From contig OY755042.1 of NCBI GenBank assembly GCA_963576565.1, positions 4,826,112 to 4,890,111 on the forward strand: 64,000 nucleotides of DNA, read 5' to 3'. This DNA is from Aspidapion aeneum (lineage: Eukaryota > Arthropoda > Insecta > Coleoptera > Brentidae). Positions 44,454 to 56,924 of the stretch are shown one piece after another; position 1 is the first letter of the stretch; each line of letters begins with the position of its first letter. The notes under the pieces were generated by a model. That model saw only the letters and a program-made list of their open reading frames with translations, did no database searches and was not told the origin of the DNA. The position numbers were made by a program, and so were the translations under genes.

Positions 44454-44877
44454 CTGCAAAAACAATAAAAAGAAATATTAATAACTTACAAATGTTCAAA
44501 TTATTTTGTTTAAAATAAACCATGAAAGTCCTAGAACTTCTAGGTCTAATGCAAAAATGGGAGCATCAATTTAGGGTATAATTTTAAACTATTATAGATC
44601 ACATGTAAGTCCATTCATTTATAGCTATTTTTGAGCCCACCCCAACGAGAACTATAAACAAAACACGTTCTTGAAACTCGTGAAATTATTAACAACATGG
44701 GCCGGTGCCTTATGAGCCGGTGCCTTATAAACCGGTGTTTTTGTTCACTATTGGATGAAATTAAACTATTTTATTTCTTACATCCTCTCTGTTTTATCAG
44801 TTATTTGCCAACGAAATTGTCCGAAACAGATGTGTAATTGTCCGAACCCCTTGAGCTATCATATTTATTTGTCTTTT

Positions 44878-45467
44878 TAGGGCTATCAAAACGGACGGGC
44901 CACGATCCTCCACTTTGTTGACGTCACATCCGGGGCTGATTTTTTTTTGATCGTCACGTTACGACACAGCTGATTGTCATTAAAATATTGAAGTTGGAAT
45001 GACGGTTCATGAATATTTGATTTTTTTTAAATAAAGCCGGTTTTGAGATTGTTTTTACTATATTCTTTTAGAACAATTTTTTTAAAATCTATAGTAATCC
45101 TTAATTTTTCAGAGCCGCTTCATTAGCTCACTTAAAAATTAAGTTTAAAGCAGAAGCGAATGTGACAATCACAGATGACAAAGTCAAATACATGTCAAAT
45201 ATAACAGTTGGCATGTGTTACATGGCGGGTAATTTGAATTCAAAATAAAGAATGCTAAATCTTGAAGATTTTAACCTTTTAATCATGTTGATTCCTTACA
45301 AAACTTTGGTGGAATATCGGGATGGTGTCTGAGAATATTTCACTGAAATATCGCGGAAATCTGTAGTGCCATTTTGAAAATATCCCATAAGACCCAATGT
45401 AAAATTCAGCCCCCGGAGAACAGCTGATTTTTTCAGGATCGTGGCCTCTATTTCTGTGTTGGTCTTG
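44878..45467. mobile_element. Family P7 transposon, copy 2
   Basis: It has the same ends as copy 1 (TAGGGCTATCAAAACGGACG and TGTGTTGGTCTTG) and a perfect 7-bp duplication GTCTTTT at 44871-44877 and 45468-45474. It lies in transporter intron 1 and is 590 bp long. Confidence 0.85.
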
Positions 45468-45488
45468 GTCTTTTATAATGTTGTTATT

Positions 45489-45642
<154 letters not shown>

Positions 45643-46412
45643 CCAATTAAGTAAATATCATGCAATCAAATACACATGTTTTGTAATCAGATTCTAAGTT
45701 CTGGTTCAATTAGGCAAAAAAAATTACAAACAATCCAAATATTATTAATTTTGTTTAACGTTTTTTGTCTTATGCTTTCAGATTGCTTTAAAGAAATCAG
45801 CACTTTTTTTTTGTTTTAAATAATAAGAATAAAACTTTAATTTCAACACTTGCGAAGGACTACATTTATTATTCTTATTTTTATACGGGAGAAACCAGAG
45901 GAGTTTCGGACGTTTACAAAAAAGAACACATGTTCTCCTACGCCAAAAACTACAAATAGCTATTAGGGGCCTTTAGGTAATTGAGAAGCAGAAGTAATAA
46001 AGGTGCCCAAACTATTAAATGGAGTTCTTCTTCTTCTTTCTAGATTTTTGTCCTTGACTGCTATGGTCATGCGGGACAGGAGTTATTTAATAAATTCATG
46101 ACGAAAATGACCGATCACTTACCGGAAGTGCCATCTATTTGCCCGATTGCTTACGAAATTAATAGTCCTGCGACTTTGCACGTTTGATAGGATATAGTCG
46201 ATGGCCCATAGAATATTTCTATGTAAAAATCTTGTTTTTAGGAAAAGTGGTTCTTAGCCCCTTTGTTACTTCTGCTCCTCAATTGGTAAAGTTAAAGCTT
46301 TAAAAACACTGATAACAACATTAACTTTGCTTGATTTCAAGTTTTATTTACAAATTTTGGAATTTAGCCGTTTAAAAAAAACTCCCATATACATAATATG
46401 TATAATAGTTAC

Positions 46413-46505
46413 CTGTCTGACTCGCGGTGGGCACTTTTCCTTAAACGTTTTTGAAATTTTTGGGACTGTGTAAAAAATTTCAGTAATTTCGTATAAAAGC
46501 GTCAT
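46413..46505 (-). CDS. Tret1-like: Facilitated sugar transporter, exon 1 (start)
   Basis: ATG at 46505 opens 31 codons, MTLLYEITEIFYTVPKISKT then FKEKCPPRVRQ, ending exactly at GTAACT in phase 0. An R-x-R-Q just before helix 1 is usual in insect trehalose-transporter-like proteins, and exon 2 begins with Y-A-A-L at the expected place. The N terminus is cytosolic. No 5' untranslated exon was identified, so the true transcription start may be further right. Confidence 0.82.
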
Positions 46506-47089
46506 TATTATTTTTTTAAAAATTATCTATTATTATTAAACTTTTAATTTTGAACTGTAGCCAGTCAAACTTTGATTTAAATATTTGTCTAGCTCGGTGT
46601 TTAAATATACCAAAAAAAATTCGCATTCGACGTAAATTGTTTAATTAAAAATTAAACTGAATAAAGATATCTTATTTGTTTAAAGGTGTATGGATTTTGT
46701 TATGTTGTGCTTACAGGGGGTACCTACTGTTTTAGAGCTTATGTAAATTTACGTATTTTTAGAAAAAAATCACTTTTGGGATTTTTGGATTTTAAATTCC
46801 ATATCTAAGATTATAATGTTTTGATAATAACAAAGTTCTTGGACCAGTTAGCAAAGTATTTCTGTCCGTGATTGCGTAATATGATACCTCCTCAACCGCA
46901 CCACGGATTGTCATAAAGTTTTTAGGATGTTTGACCAGGCAGCGACCTAAAATGAGCTTTATAAAGATAATTAAATAACTTATGTAGCAAGCCGGGTACC
47001 TTCATATACACCGCATATGTTTCCGATAGTCAGAATAGAATATTATCTTTGGATATGCTATGCACATATATTGTAAATACAAAAATATT
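46506..47089. other. Upstream region of the transporter gene
   Basis: AT-rich, with no coding frame; expected to include the promoter. No box could be chosen with confidence. Confidence 0.35.
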
Positions 47090-47345
47090 ATTAAAATGAA
47101 TACTAGAAAATATTAGAGTGTATGGATAGGTACTTTATAATATAAATTCTTCTGGTATATTCTAAAAGAATATTCCAAAATATACTTTTAGTTTGTACCT
47201 GAAATATTCTTTTGTTATATTCTGAAAAACGTATTCTAGAATATAATTTCAGTTTATTTCCAGTATATTCTTTTAGTAGATCTTAAAATTAATATTAGGG
47301 AATATACTTTCAGTTGATAACCAAAATATTTTAGTACCTATGCTG
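47090..47345 (+). repeat. Degenerate tandem repeat, about 60-66 bp unit
   Basis: Three to four diverged copies of a unit with GAATATACTTTCAGTT...CCAAAATATTCTTTTAGTA...TCT are seen in succession. Confidence 0.6.
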
Positions 47346-47469
47346 GATTCAGATAAAAGTAGCAACTTTTTTGCTGGATTGCCGGCTAGTTTTAAGATAT
47401 GGCAGATGTAAATCAAATTTCCCTAGTAATTTTTATCAAATATTAAGAAAATTAACTGTTTTGTTTGTA

Positions 47470-48082
47470 CAGGGCTATCAAAATGGACGGGCCACGATCC
47501 TCCACTTTGTTGACGTCACATCCGGGGCTGATTTTTTTTTTGATGGTCACGTTACGACACAGCTGATTGTCTTTAAAATATTGAAGTTGGAATGACGGTT
47601 CATGCATATTTGATTTTTTTTAAAAATAAAGACGTTTTTGAGATTGTTTTTACTTTATTCTGGTAGAACAATTTTTTTTAAATGTATAGTAAGCCCTAAT
47701 TTTTCATAGCCGCTTCATTAGCTCACACAAAAATTAAGTTTAAAGCAGAAGCGAATGTGACAATCACATATGACAAAGTCAAATACATGTCAAATATAAC
47801 AGTTGGCATGTGGTACATGGCGGGTAATTTGAATTCAAAATAAGGAATGCTAAATTTTGAAGATTTTAACCGTTTAATCATGTTGCTTCCTTACAAACCT
47901 CTGGTGGAATATCGGGATGGTGTCTGAGAATATTTCACTGAAATTTTGCGAAAATCTGTAGTGCCATTTTGAAAATATCATAAAAAAACTTCTGACCTCC
48001 CATAAGACCCAATGTAAAATTCAGCCCCGGGAAAACAGCTGATTTTTTCAGGGTCGTGGCCTCTATTTTTGTGTTGGTCTTG
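47470..48082. mobile_element. Family P7 transposon, copy 3
   Basis: Start CAGGGCTATCAAAATGGACG, end TGTGTTGGTCTTG, perfect 7-bp duplication GTTTGTA at 47463-47469 and 48083-48089. Length 613 bp. Like the other copies it contains GTTGACGTCACATCCGGGGC near the start. Confidence 0.85.
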
Positions 48083-48089
48083 GTTTGTA

Positions 48090-49411
48090 TTATTCAAGGA
48101 AATAAAAAGTTCGAGTTCGCACAAATTTTTAATTATTTCTAAGTCAAATTATTGAAAAGAAAAATATTAAAATTAAAGTGTTGCCAAACGCGGAAGTATT
48201 GAGTTAGATAAGATTAGGTCAGTATGAAGTGAACATTACTAAACCCCTACAAAATCATCATCACTTGCCAGTGTGACAGGTGTCAAACTCACCCCGAATC
48301 AAGTAACGTCAAAAACTGTTTGACAATTATTTGCCTGGTTCTGTATACCAGGGATGCCCAAGGATGGCGCTCTTGTTTATTAAACAGGGCCGTCTTTCAA
48401 TAACGAAGTTTCATTTATACCTTTGTTTCGAATTTGGCTATAGCTATTTTAACTATAGTTGAGGATGTATATAAGTGGCACCGCGTCATAGCTATGGTAA
48501 ACCAAATTTTGTGGCAAAATCTAAGTAAAGAAGCCTCAAAAAATTGTTGTTTCACTTTGTACCTGCAGTGTGCCGCTTTATATGTCTATAATAAAACACC
48601 GAGACCTTTTAAAGGAGATATAAAATAGGTACTTTCCTAATAAATAAAGATCCGAAACATACAAGAAAATCCAAAATTATATTAAAATGTGCGCAAATAT
48701 TGATTTAGTTGCAAAAACGGTAATTTGTTTTGTAAAAAGTCGGTCCCAATTTGTTTGACATTAAAACAGTCAAAACAACAACGAATGACAACGTCAAATC
48801 CCAGCTAAATCAATATGTTCGTAACAACCAGACAAGAGTATATATGTTCCTTTGTAATAAAATCGTTTAGAAGAAGACATAAATAAAAAGCAAGTAAAAT
48901 AGTAAGCTAATAACTAATTAGTGCAGTGCCTCGTTTTGGGAATCAATACCAATAAAAAAATTACAGGAAGTGCGGGCCACTGTATGTACCCCTCTACTCC
49001 ATTCCCGCCCATCACGGTTGTGATGAGGCGGTGCCACTTTAATACAACATCAACATCAACTTCCTTATGTGCCAGATACTTAAAATTTGGTAGGTTTATA
49101 TGGCTTTCTGGTGACATCACATTTCAATATGTTTTTATTGCAAAATTATCAAAATGGCGACTATTTTTATTTATAAACCGACTTGCATTAATCTTGAAAC
49201 TTCACGGTGCTTAAACGGCGGATCCAAAATGGAAGACTTGCCGATAACTGAATCGATATTGATCTGTTTAAGGACCCTGATCATGATTTTTAAATCAAAA
49301 CTAAAATAAAATGAACAGCATTGTCGATCTCTTATTTATACATCAATTTAGCTTAGACTTAAAAGTTCATGGTGCTAACGGTCACCCAATACAATTTTTT
49401 ACAATGCAATG
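48090..49411. other. Intergenic, no supported feature
   Basis: Short frames on both strands around 48920-49210 overlap and have no motif. The words ATCCAAAATGGAAGAC and TGACATCACATTTC suggest old repeats. Nothing firm. Confidence 0.4.
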
Positions 49412-50297
49412 TACAGGGTGGGCAAAATTCGATTATTTTTGGCAGTTTTAGGTATTTTTAGTCGAGATACATAAAAACGAGTAGAAATGTCCTAGGCTCG
49501 ATTTTCGAGACGTCTTCAAATATCAAAACCTCAAAAGCCCTTGTAGTTTTTTAGCTACGAGGAGATTTTTCTGTCTGCATTTATCGAGGTGGCCTATAAC
49601 TTTTTATTTATAAAAATTTCATTTTGCTTTTTTATAGATTTTTTTAATAAAGATTCATCTACAGGAGTAAATTTGATCGGTCACTTTTAGTATATGAGAT
49701 ATTACATAAAGTTCAAAATTTTCTATTTGAATGACTCTCTTTTTATTTTATTTTTAAAATCGAATTTCTACTTAATGCGTCAAACTTCCTTTGAAATTAC
49801 ATTTCTCGATTTTTTTATTGGTTTTTTATTTTTTTAATTTGTTTATTTTAAAATATCTTAAACCTATTTCTTTGAAACTTGGCAGGCAATGATTGAGTGC
49901 AAACAAAATTTTGGACTTACATTGTTTTTATTTATTTTAAACAATGGAAGTGTTTAAAATAAATAAAGACAATAAATCACAATATAAAATATCAAAAATA
50001 CAAAGAATATAAAGAAATAAGAAGTCATATCACTAGGAAATACTTACTTATAAATATCTCAAAAACTAAAAGTGTCATAAAATTTAGTTTGAAAGTTGGA
50101 TTTTCTATAAAAATAAATATAAAAGAGCGTTTTACATTAAAATGAAATTTTTATAAATAAAAGGTTATAGGAAAATCCCCTCATAGCTGAAAAACTATGA
50201 GGTCTATTAAGAAATCGATCCCAGGACACTGTTTTTAATTTTATTGGCTAGAAATACCTACCCTCAAAAAATATCGTAAGTAGTGTTCGACACTGTA
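49412..50297. mobile_element. TACAGGGTG foldback element, 886 bp
   Basis: It starts TACAGGGTGGGCAAAATTCG and ends CGACACTGTA. Arms 49412-49640 and about 50080-50297 pair imperfectly (ATTTTTAGTCGAG against TGGCTAGAAATACC; GTAGTTTTTTAGCTACGAGG against CTCATAGCTGAAAAACTATG). It has an AT-rich loop and no coding frame. Confidence 0.65.
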
Positions 50298-50488
50298 ACG
50301 AGCTGATTAGATTTTGGTCAAAATTCATTAATGTTAATGACAGTTTTTTGACAATTAAAAAATTGAAATAAGTTAATCTTTTTTTGGAGCATCGCATCAA
50401 TATACGGTTTTAGAAATATAGTAAACCACATTTTTGTAAATAGTTTGTGTTATAACCAAAAACTTCGGTTTCGGCGGTTTCGCTTCTA

Positions 50489-51135
50489 AGGCTGATATAT
50501 CATGGAGTTCACTTGAGGTGTGTTAATAGGACAGCTAGGAAGGTATCAGATCCGTCATGGATCCATTATTTTTTTTTCAATAAGGATCATGGTTTCGCAC
50601 AACTTATAATTAAAAATATCCCTTTCAAAGGAACTAATTAAATGTTTATTAAAAAAATAAACTAGCATTTTATCATAAAGCTTTGGTGAATTGGTTCCAC
50701 CCTGAATATATAAAGGTGTATGCATTTAGAATAAAGAATACCATTAAGTATTATTTCAATTTTCGCAAGACCTTTGCAAACCACACAGAGACATTATCAT
50801 ATTTTTTCAAACCCCAGCCATTGAACGAACTCCTAACAAAAGCAAATAATACTAGTCGTCTGCATAAGCCACGTATGTAATATAACTAAAAACCCTAAGT
50901 ACGGACCTGTGTCCAGTTTCGCCATTCGATTATCCGATAAAAACGAAATTACCAAACTGTCACTGACAGCTAAATAAGTGTGCTGTTTTCGGAATATGCT
51001 GGAACTCATTTTTCTCAATAATAATTTGTATAAAAACCTCTTCAGGAGCTCTTTTCAAGGCTTTTCAAGGCTGGCTTTCGTGGAGTTCACTTGGCATGTG
51101 CTAATGGGTTAGGAAGGTATAAGATCCGTCATATG
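50489..51135. repeat. Pair of about 60-bp direct repeats
   Basis: CATGGAGTTCACTTGAGGTG...GGAAGGTATCAGATCCGTCAT at about 50503-50556 recurs as TGGAGTTCACTTGGCATG...GGAAGGTATAAGATCCGTCAT at about 51079-51133. A 65-codon plus-strand frame lies between them (50683-50880) without a recognised motif. Confidence 0.6.
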
Positions 51136-51649
51136 AAGGGCTTTATCTCGAGGAGAAGGGGGGATACCCTACCATTCGTAACTAGGAAAAAAATAAGGTG
51201 TGTTGGTAAGAATAATTATCAGTTATCACTGCTCATAATGTTACAAAAGCAATATTTGCAGCTCAACTGAACGTTTAACAAAATAAATAAATTATCGGAC
51301 TAATCCTCAAAGGGGTCATTGTAGCCGCATACATATTTATGTTTCCGCCTAATTAGGGTTTATCAGTACGTTTAACCATAATGGGTGGAGAGGGAATGAA
51401 ATGAAGATGATAAAAAGTGAAAAGGAAAAATGAAATGTGCCAGTTTGCAGTATCAGCTAGGGTAGTCTCGGATCTGAGACAAAAATCTAACATCACTACG
51501 GAGACAACTAAAGTCAATCGTAGTAGGTATCCTAAGTCTGCGGCTACCATGACCCGTTTGAGGATTAGCCCGAAAATTTATTTATTTAGTCTTTGACTTC
51601 ACCTCGAAAAATTATTTTTGTGTTTAACAAAACCTAGGCAGTTGTCTTA

Positions 51650-51774
51650 GGGTCCATCTCACCGACTTTTTTTTCGTTACTTAGCTTAAAGCGTTTCTTA
51701 ATATAATCATAATATGACGTAATAAGAAACACTTAAGGCTAAGTAACGAAAAAAAAAGTGGGTGCGATGGGCTA
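51650..51774. mobile_element. 125-bp hairpin MITE, Harbinger-like, copy 1
   Basis: GGGTCCATCTCACCGACTTT opens and its approximate reverse complement, ending GTGCGATGGGCTA, closes. The whole folds into one hairpin around TAATCATAATATGACGT. The 3-bp duplication TTA (51647-51649, 51775-51777) fits the TWA target of PIF/Harbinger. Confidence 0.82.
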
Positions 51775-52002
51775 TTAAGGCCACATACGAGATCAATCAA
51801 CACATGGAGATTTTAAATATATATTAAAATAATCATCTTAGTAATGTATTCAGTAATATTTTCTTCTTAATTTTGATCAAAGAAGGGGCTCAACTGACCA
51901 AATAATGACATTATCTGACCAGAATAGGGAGAGAACTTACGTTTACTTTAACATCCGTATATCCAGGCCTAAAGTGGTAGGGCTCTATGTGGCTTCGCTA
52001 GA

Positions 52003-52664
52003 TGGACGGTGTTATAAAACAACCGTTTAAGCCACAATTGGGGCATGTGGGATAGATCACTGCAAATTTCTTATAGAGGAGTTTTTGGGGGCCAAGAAAG
52101 AAAGCACGTCAAGTGGGGGAGGGCAGAAAAATCGAGAGGGCGATAGGTGTTCCTAAAAAATAGCGGAGTCAAGGGGCGTGAATAGAAGTTCCAAAAAGTG
52201 CAGTGCCGGTACAACCATAATGTAAGTAATAACCCTTATTATTATTGTATTCATTCCCAAAGCAAGCATTATAACCATTTGTACTACCAATATCCTGTTT
52301 TCTCTGGACAGCGTTTGTAGTCCCTGGATCTTTCGCTCTTAAGGGAACGATCTCGAAGGACCCGGAAACCGTCGCGGCTTGTGCCAACCCTGTTGACACA
52401 ATCCGGGCGTTAAAAGTGGTCAGGGGGGAAAAAACAAGCTTGTACGGTCTTGGAACGCGACGGGGAATTAGCGCCCTGAAGGCTTCTAAGGCCGTTAAGC
52501 GTGACATGGTGGTTTAGTAATACTAATCATAGATAGCGCAATTCTTTGGTTGTGGGTTAAATCATTTTTGCTTCTCGTTTTATAACTTATTTTGAACGTT
52601 TTTCAATCAAGAATATAATTTTTCAGAAGTTGTTGTTTAAACGGTTGTTGCATAACACCGTCCA
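52003..52664. mobile_element. Inverted-repeat-bounded segment carrying a 112-codon frame
   Basis: TGGACGGTGTTATAAAACAACCGTTTAA-like sequence at 52003-52030 is matched in reverse complement at 52636-52664. No target duplication was found. The interior is markedly less AT-rich than the surroundings and holds the frame at 52169-52507. Confidence 0.6.
52169..52507 (-). CDS. Hypothetical 112-aa protein inside an inverted-repeat element
   Basis: Minus-strand ATG at 52507 opens MSRLTALEAFRALIPRRVPR, PYKLVFSPLTTFNARIVSTG, and later NGYNACFGNEYNNNKGYYLH, YGCTGTALFGTSIHAP. The start, rich in Arg and hydrophobic residues and lacking acidic ones apart from one Glu, resembles a mitochondrial targeting peptide. 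No family was recognised. Composition is unlike its neighbours. It could be a real small gene, a retrocopy or a fragment captured by the element at 52003-52664; there is no evidence of transcription. Confidence 0.35.
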   Translation of the reverse strand: MSRLTALEAFRALIPRRVPRPYKLVFSPLTTFNARIVSTGLAQAATVSGSFEIVPLRAKDPGTTNAVQRKQDIGSTNGYNACFGNEYNNNKGYYLHYGCTGTALFGTSIHAP

Positions 52665-53068
52665 GGTGCCAAATATCCTAGAAATCAGCTTTATGTTTTG
52701 TAGTACTTTCTCGAAAAAAATTTTTTTTCCACTCTGTAGGTAGCTTGTTTTAAAATGTTGATACTTTATAATATTAGGCATGATCCCTACTGGTATAAAA
52801 TACCATGTACCTAAATTTAGTTTTTGTTTCTTAAAGTTAAATATGATTATGCGTACTTTTATTTCTTAATTTTTTTTAAAGTTATTCGTTTTCGAGAAAA
52901 TCGCTAAAAACTGATTTTTCAGACCTTTGGGGCCTTATATCTAGAAAACCTCAAGGGGGATATGTAGGGATGTGTTCCATGCAAATGCATCTTCCACATA
53001 CAAAATCCAGCTTGGATCTAGTTTTTTTTTCAGATTTTAGGGTATTTAAACCTAATATGACTGTGAAT

Positions 53069-53660
53069 AAACAAAGTATAAAAGGCAACTTCAAAGTGGT
53101 AAAGTCAACCACGGACACCGGTGTTTCGGAAAAAGGCATTTTCATCCTCAGCGTGGCTTGCCTGATTACAATATTAGACTGACTGCAAGATACAAGCAGT
53201 GGTATGTCAAATTTTTTGGGGGACCCCCCGCGAACTTTTTTTGAGACACTATTATATTTTCAAAAATAACCCATTATAGTAAATATTTATACACAATATC
53301 ATTATCTAATAGTTAAAAAACACAGCGAATTTTTAGGTAAGTATTACATTTTCTTAGAGTATATTGGGGGCCTGGGCCCCCCCCCCCGCGTGACGGGGTT
53401 TGCAAGGTCATTTGACAGGCACCTGGATACAAGGTAAATCCAAGAGAATGAAAAAATAGGTGAAACGACAGGGAACCAAGGAAACTAAGTCCATGGCGGG
53501 ACGAAAATGTCCACCGGCCTATACGGAAGAACGACGTTTCGTCACAGTTCAACCATCCACGTCATCGGTTCGGAACCGAAAACAATGAGTTAACAAAGTA
53601 TAAAAGGCAACTTCAAAGTGGTAAAGTCAACCACGGACACCGGGGTTTCGGAAAAAGGCA
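53069..53660. repeat. Pair of 70-bp direct repeats 522 bp apart
   Basis: ACAAAGTATAAAAGGCAACT...GTCAACCACGGACACCGG...TTTCGGAAAAAGGCA occurs at 53069-53138 and at 53591-53660, nearly identical. The stretch between includes a C-rich run near 53375. No LTR-like ends were recognised. Confidence 0.75.
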
Positions 53661-54078
53661 ATATTATAATTTTAGTATAGGCCATGGAATGTGCATGGAA
53701 TATGCAAAGAGAATATTCTTTTCTGACTAATGGGAGCATATACGGGGGTATATGAATATACACAGCTTGCTATACATGGGAATAACAAAATGTGAAATAA
53801 GCGCTTCAAAAATATCTTTTATTTTAACTTACTATTGCGAAGTGTTTGTTTGATATACAAATTAATCTTTTTATGATGTTACATAAGTACTAACAAACAA
53901 TCATCACAAAAGATGGATTAGTAAGACACTGGTGGTATTACGTGGTGGTTAAATACACAGTAAATGTTAAAATAAATATTGTTTTTGGGATTAAGAGATC
54001 AGACTTTGCAAATGTAATGAATTGTTTAAAATTAAAAATGTATTTTTATGCAATTTTAAGTTTAAATATTTTTAAACC

Positions 54079-54245
54079 ACTAGCGTTGCGCCAGAGATCC
54101 AATGAGGGGAGGTTTTGATTGTATAAATGTATATGTTAAAAATTTTATTCAAAGATTTTCAAGACAAGTTTACTAATAATGCACACATTTTTTTCCTCAT
54201 AGAGGAAGGGTTTAACTCTTAAACCCCTCCCCCCAGCGCTACGCG
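54079..54245. mobile_element. Possible short inverted-repeat element
   Basis: ACTAGCGTTGCGCCAG and GAGGGGAGG near 54080-54112 are loosely matched in reverse by AAACCCCTCCCCCCAGCGCTACG near 54220-54243. No target duplication is clear. Confidence 0.4.
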
Positions 54246-55377
54246 TCCATTTTAAATATCAAAATAAACTCTAGCGGTTACCATAAGGATTAAGTGAACA
54301 AAGTAGAGGCAAAGCCATCCAGGTTTGTAATTTATAACAGCGCATTTATTTATGGTAATACTACAGCGGCGACGGGTTTTGTTTTTGCTTGTGGCATATT
54401 AGTTCAGGCCCTACGGAATCACCCCCTTAACCCTGGTACGGGGGTGGTCCTTCCCCCCCTTAAACGTGCTTTTTGGCGGATTTTTGCTAATAACTTGAAA
54501 ACGGTCAACTTTTCGAAAAATATTCTAAAGATCGTTTTGCAAGCGGATAAAAGTTCATTTTTAACCATGTACCTTGATACCTTTTTTTTTAACAAAAATT
54601 TTTAATTTTCATTTTTATCACTCAGTAAATATTACTCAAGGGGAGTAAAAAATATTTTTGATTAGTATTAACTTAGAACTTAATTTTTCGAGTTGAATTC
54701 ATTTAAATTGTGGGAAGGGGCATCCCCGCTCTCGTCCCCCTCAAAAGTGATATTTTACAGTATTTTTCTAATTATTTGCAAACTTTTAAAAACAACTAAG
54801 TATTAGTTATTGAGGCTGCCAAAGGTCCTCTCTAACGATGTATAACACGCCCCTTTTACATCAGTGACGCACCTTTTATAGCAACAATATTTTCTTTAAT
54901 TTTCCTCAGTTTTGTTGTTCTACATGTCTGGTTTTAAAAGTTATTTTTAAAGCTGAAGAAATTTCCTTTCCAACGATGTATATCACTCCCTTCTCAAGGC
55001 AGCCGTAGATCTAGCATAGACGCACCAAAAATGGTTAAATTTGGTATACACTTGAATCTTCATTTAAGACAACCATGTTGGAACAGTACTCATACACACA
55101 CTGCGTTCAATGATAAACAGCGTTTGACTGTTGATTTCTAGGAAAACTGTGACGTAGCTTTGACGTCACGGCCGTCATGACACCGAGTTACCAGACAACC
55201 GGTTTATTTAAGGACCGTGTGTTCACTCAACATTAAAACTTTGTGTGTAGACTGCGGACGTTTTACTTGAACTGATTTGAGACGAGAGAACTGACCGGAT
55301 CACGCATTGTTTTTCATTAAAACGATCGTTTTGTATCAAAAACTGATCCAAAAACGTACGTTAAAACTATCATGTGT
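54246..55377. other. Intergenic, no supported gene
   Basis: A 103-codon plus-strand frame at 54294-54605 has no motif and includes C-rich patches typical of repeats. Nothing else can be supported. Confidence 0.4.
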
Positions 55378-55890
55378 AGCTGCGTTCGGTATTTGCATCA
55401 CAGATTAGGTAAATAAGTATTTGCATCTCAGACGCGACGGATTTTTGGTCACGTGATTACAAATTAGTCTGAGCAAATTGGAATTACCGAACGATCCGGA
55501 TCAAATCGATCAAGTTTTTATAAATGGTTATAACCCTAAATATAACCAAAAATATTATGTACATATTGCAACTTACGCCCAGCTATAATTTTGACAACAT
55601 TTTCCTGTGATGTCGGAAATTTATATAATTTGTTGTCTTCAACATCAAATAATTCAATTTCAATCTTTTTACATAAAAAATATTTTTGTAAACAAGCAAA
55701 TACCCAACATGACGTCAGAATTTCGGATCAATCTGTTTCGTCGGTCAAAATCCACGGAGCAACCAGATTTACGTCCCACTATTCTGAGCAGAATTACCGA
55801 ACGATTCAGATCTTCCTCCCCTAGATCTAAATGGAATTACCGAACGATTTCGATCAAAAAGATTAATCCGACGAAATACCGAACGCAGCT
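55378..55890. mobile_element. 513-bp element with 17-bp terminal inverted repeats
   Basis: AGCTGCGTTCGGTATTT at the left and its exact reverse complement at the right, with TGTGT on both sides (55373-55377, 55891-55895) as a candidate 5-bp duplication. Inside, GAATTACCGAACGAT recurs three times followed by GATC-containing words. No complete coding frame with motifs. Confidence 0.7.
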
Positions 55891-56195
55891 TGTGTACGCT
55901 AGTCTTTCAACCGTCATACCCTTTTGACTGACAGGCAAGACGTATTGTAAAATGTTATGTCTAAACCGGGCTTAAGAGTGAGAGAGAGGGAGACAGTTTA
56001 CACACAAGAAAAAGAGAAACATTTAGTGACGCAAGCGCAGTTGAAAAAAAATGGAATGGGGTTTGGCTTTGAAGGTTAAAACAAAAACCAAACATTAAAA
56101 ATTTGAAATTGGAAAATTTTAGTTTGTGTGATGTGATTTTTATTAATTAAAATAGTAAAATCCCTTCTAGCCTGTGCTCCTAGCTTTACCTTAAG

Positions 56196-56217
56196 ATGCT
56201 CGATTTTAGTAGTACAA
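56196..56217 (+). CDS. Unrecognised coiled-coil protein gene, exon 1
   Basis: ATGCTCGATTTTAGTAGTAC opens seven codons (MLDFSST) plus one base and ends at A|GTGAGT. The phase-1 end joins the acceptor at 56506 to give Thr and stays open. The exon is too short to prove alone; it is accepted because exons 2 and 3 follow in phase. The region upstream (55900-56195) should hold the promoter. Confidence 0.5.
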
Positions 56218-56284
56218 GTGAGTTAAATTGTTTATTGAATTTATTTATTAGCATTATTGAATTGAAATTATTTATTAGCAATTA

Positions 56285-56451
56285 CAGTCGAGCCTCTCTA
56301 ACTAGAACCTCTAAACCCTGGACCCCCTCTATAACTCGAACCTATTAAGTGGTCTCTGCACTTTTTATATGTATTTTAGCCTCTTTAACTCGAATTTTTA
56401 TTAGTTAAACTCTCCTTGTCCCTTTAAGTTCGAGTTATAGAGGTTCGACTG
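56285..56451. mobile_element. 167-bp pogo-like MITE at a TA target
   Basis: CAGTCGAGCCTCTCTAACT and AGTTATAGAGGTTCGACTG are inverted ends of the type seen in pogo/Tigger elements. TA lies on both sides (56283-56284, 56452-56453). It is in intron 1 of the coiled-coil gene. Confidence 0.8.
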
Positions 56452-56505
56452 TATGCTACAAAAAATACAACAAATTTTTTAACAATTTACATGTTAATCT
56501 TATAG

Positions 56506-56640
56506 CTAGATTAGAGATTCTGAACAGCGTCCAGTTTATTGAACAGGATCTTGAAGACCTCAAACAAGATTTCCATTGCAACATGGAAGTGGTGGCAAAA
56601 TGTGTTGAGACTTTAGGCAAGAAAAGCGCAGTTTGTGAAG
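56506..56640 (+). CDS. Unrecognised coiled-coil protein gene, exon 2
   Basis: Acceptor ATCTTATAG precedes the exon and donor GTAAGT follows. The 135 nt encode RLEILNSVQFIEQDLEDLKQ, DFHCNMEVVAKCVETL and GKKSAVCE, a charged helical stretch with hydrophobic residues spaced as in a coiled coil. Phase 2 bases in, one base out. No family recognised; a kinetochore or cytoskeletal coiled-coil subunit is one possibility but is only a guess. Confidence 0.65.
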
Positions 56641-56924
56641 GTAAGTCATTGTTGTTCATAGTTTTCCTGGTCTTTAGAGGGGTTCCCATTCATCCTGTTT
56701 TTTGAACTTGACTCAAAATATAATGAAACCATTGGTTTAATTTTACAAAACAGAATACCTTTAACTCAAATGCAAATTTTCAGCCCTTGGACGACAATCA
56801 AGAAAGGAATTAAAAGTTTGTTATCAAAATATAAATGGCTTAAAAACAAAACTAAAAAAATTCTCAAATTTCTTATTTTTTTTTCCTAAAAATAATAAAT
56901 TAAGTACCTAGGTATGGAATACCT

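Noticed and set aside
48914..49214. Overlapping frames on both strands
   Set aside because: No motif, no splice context, and composition like the surrounding spacer.
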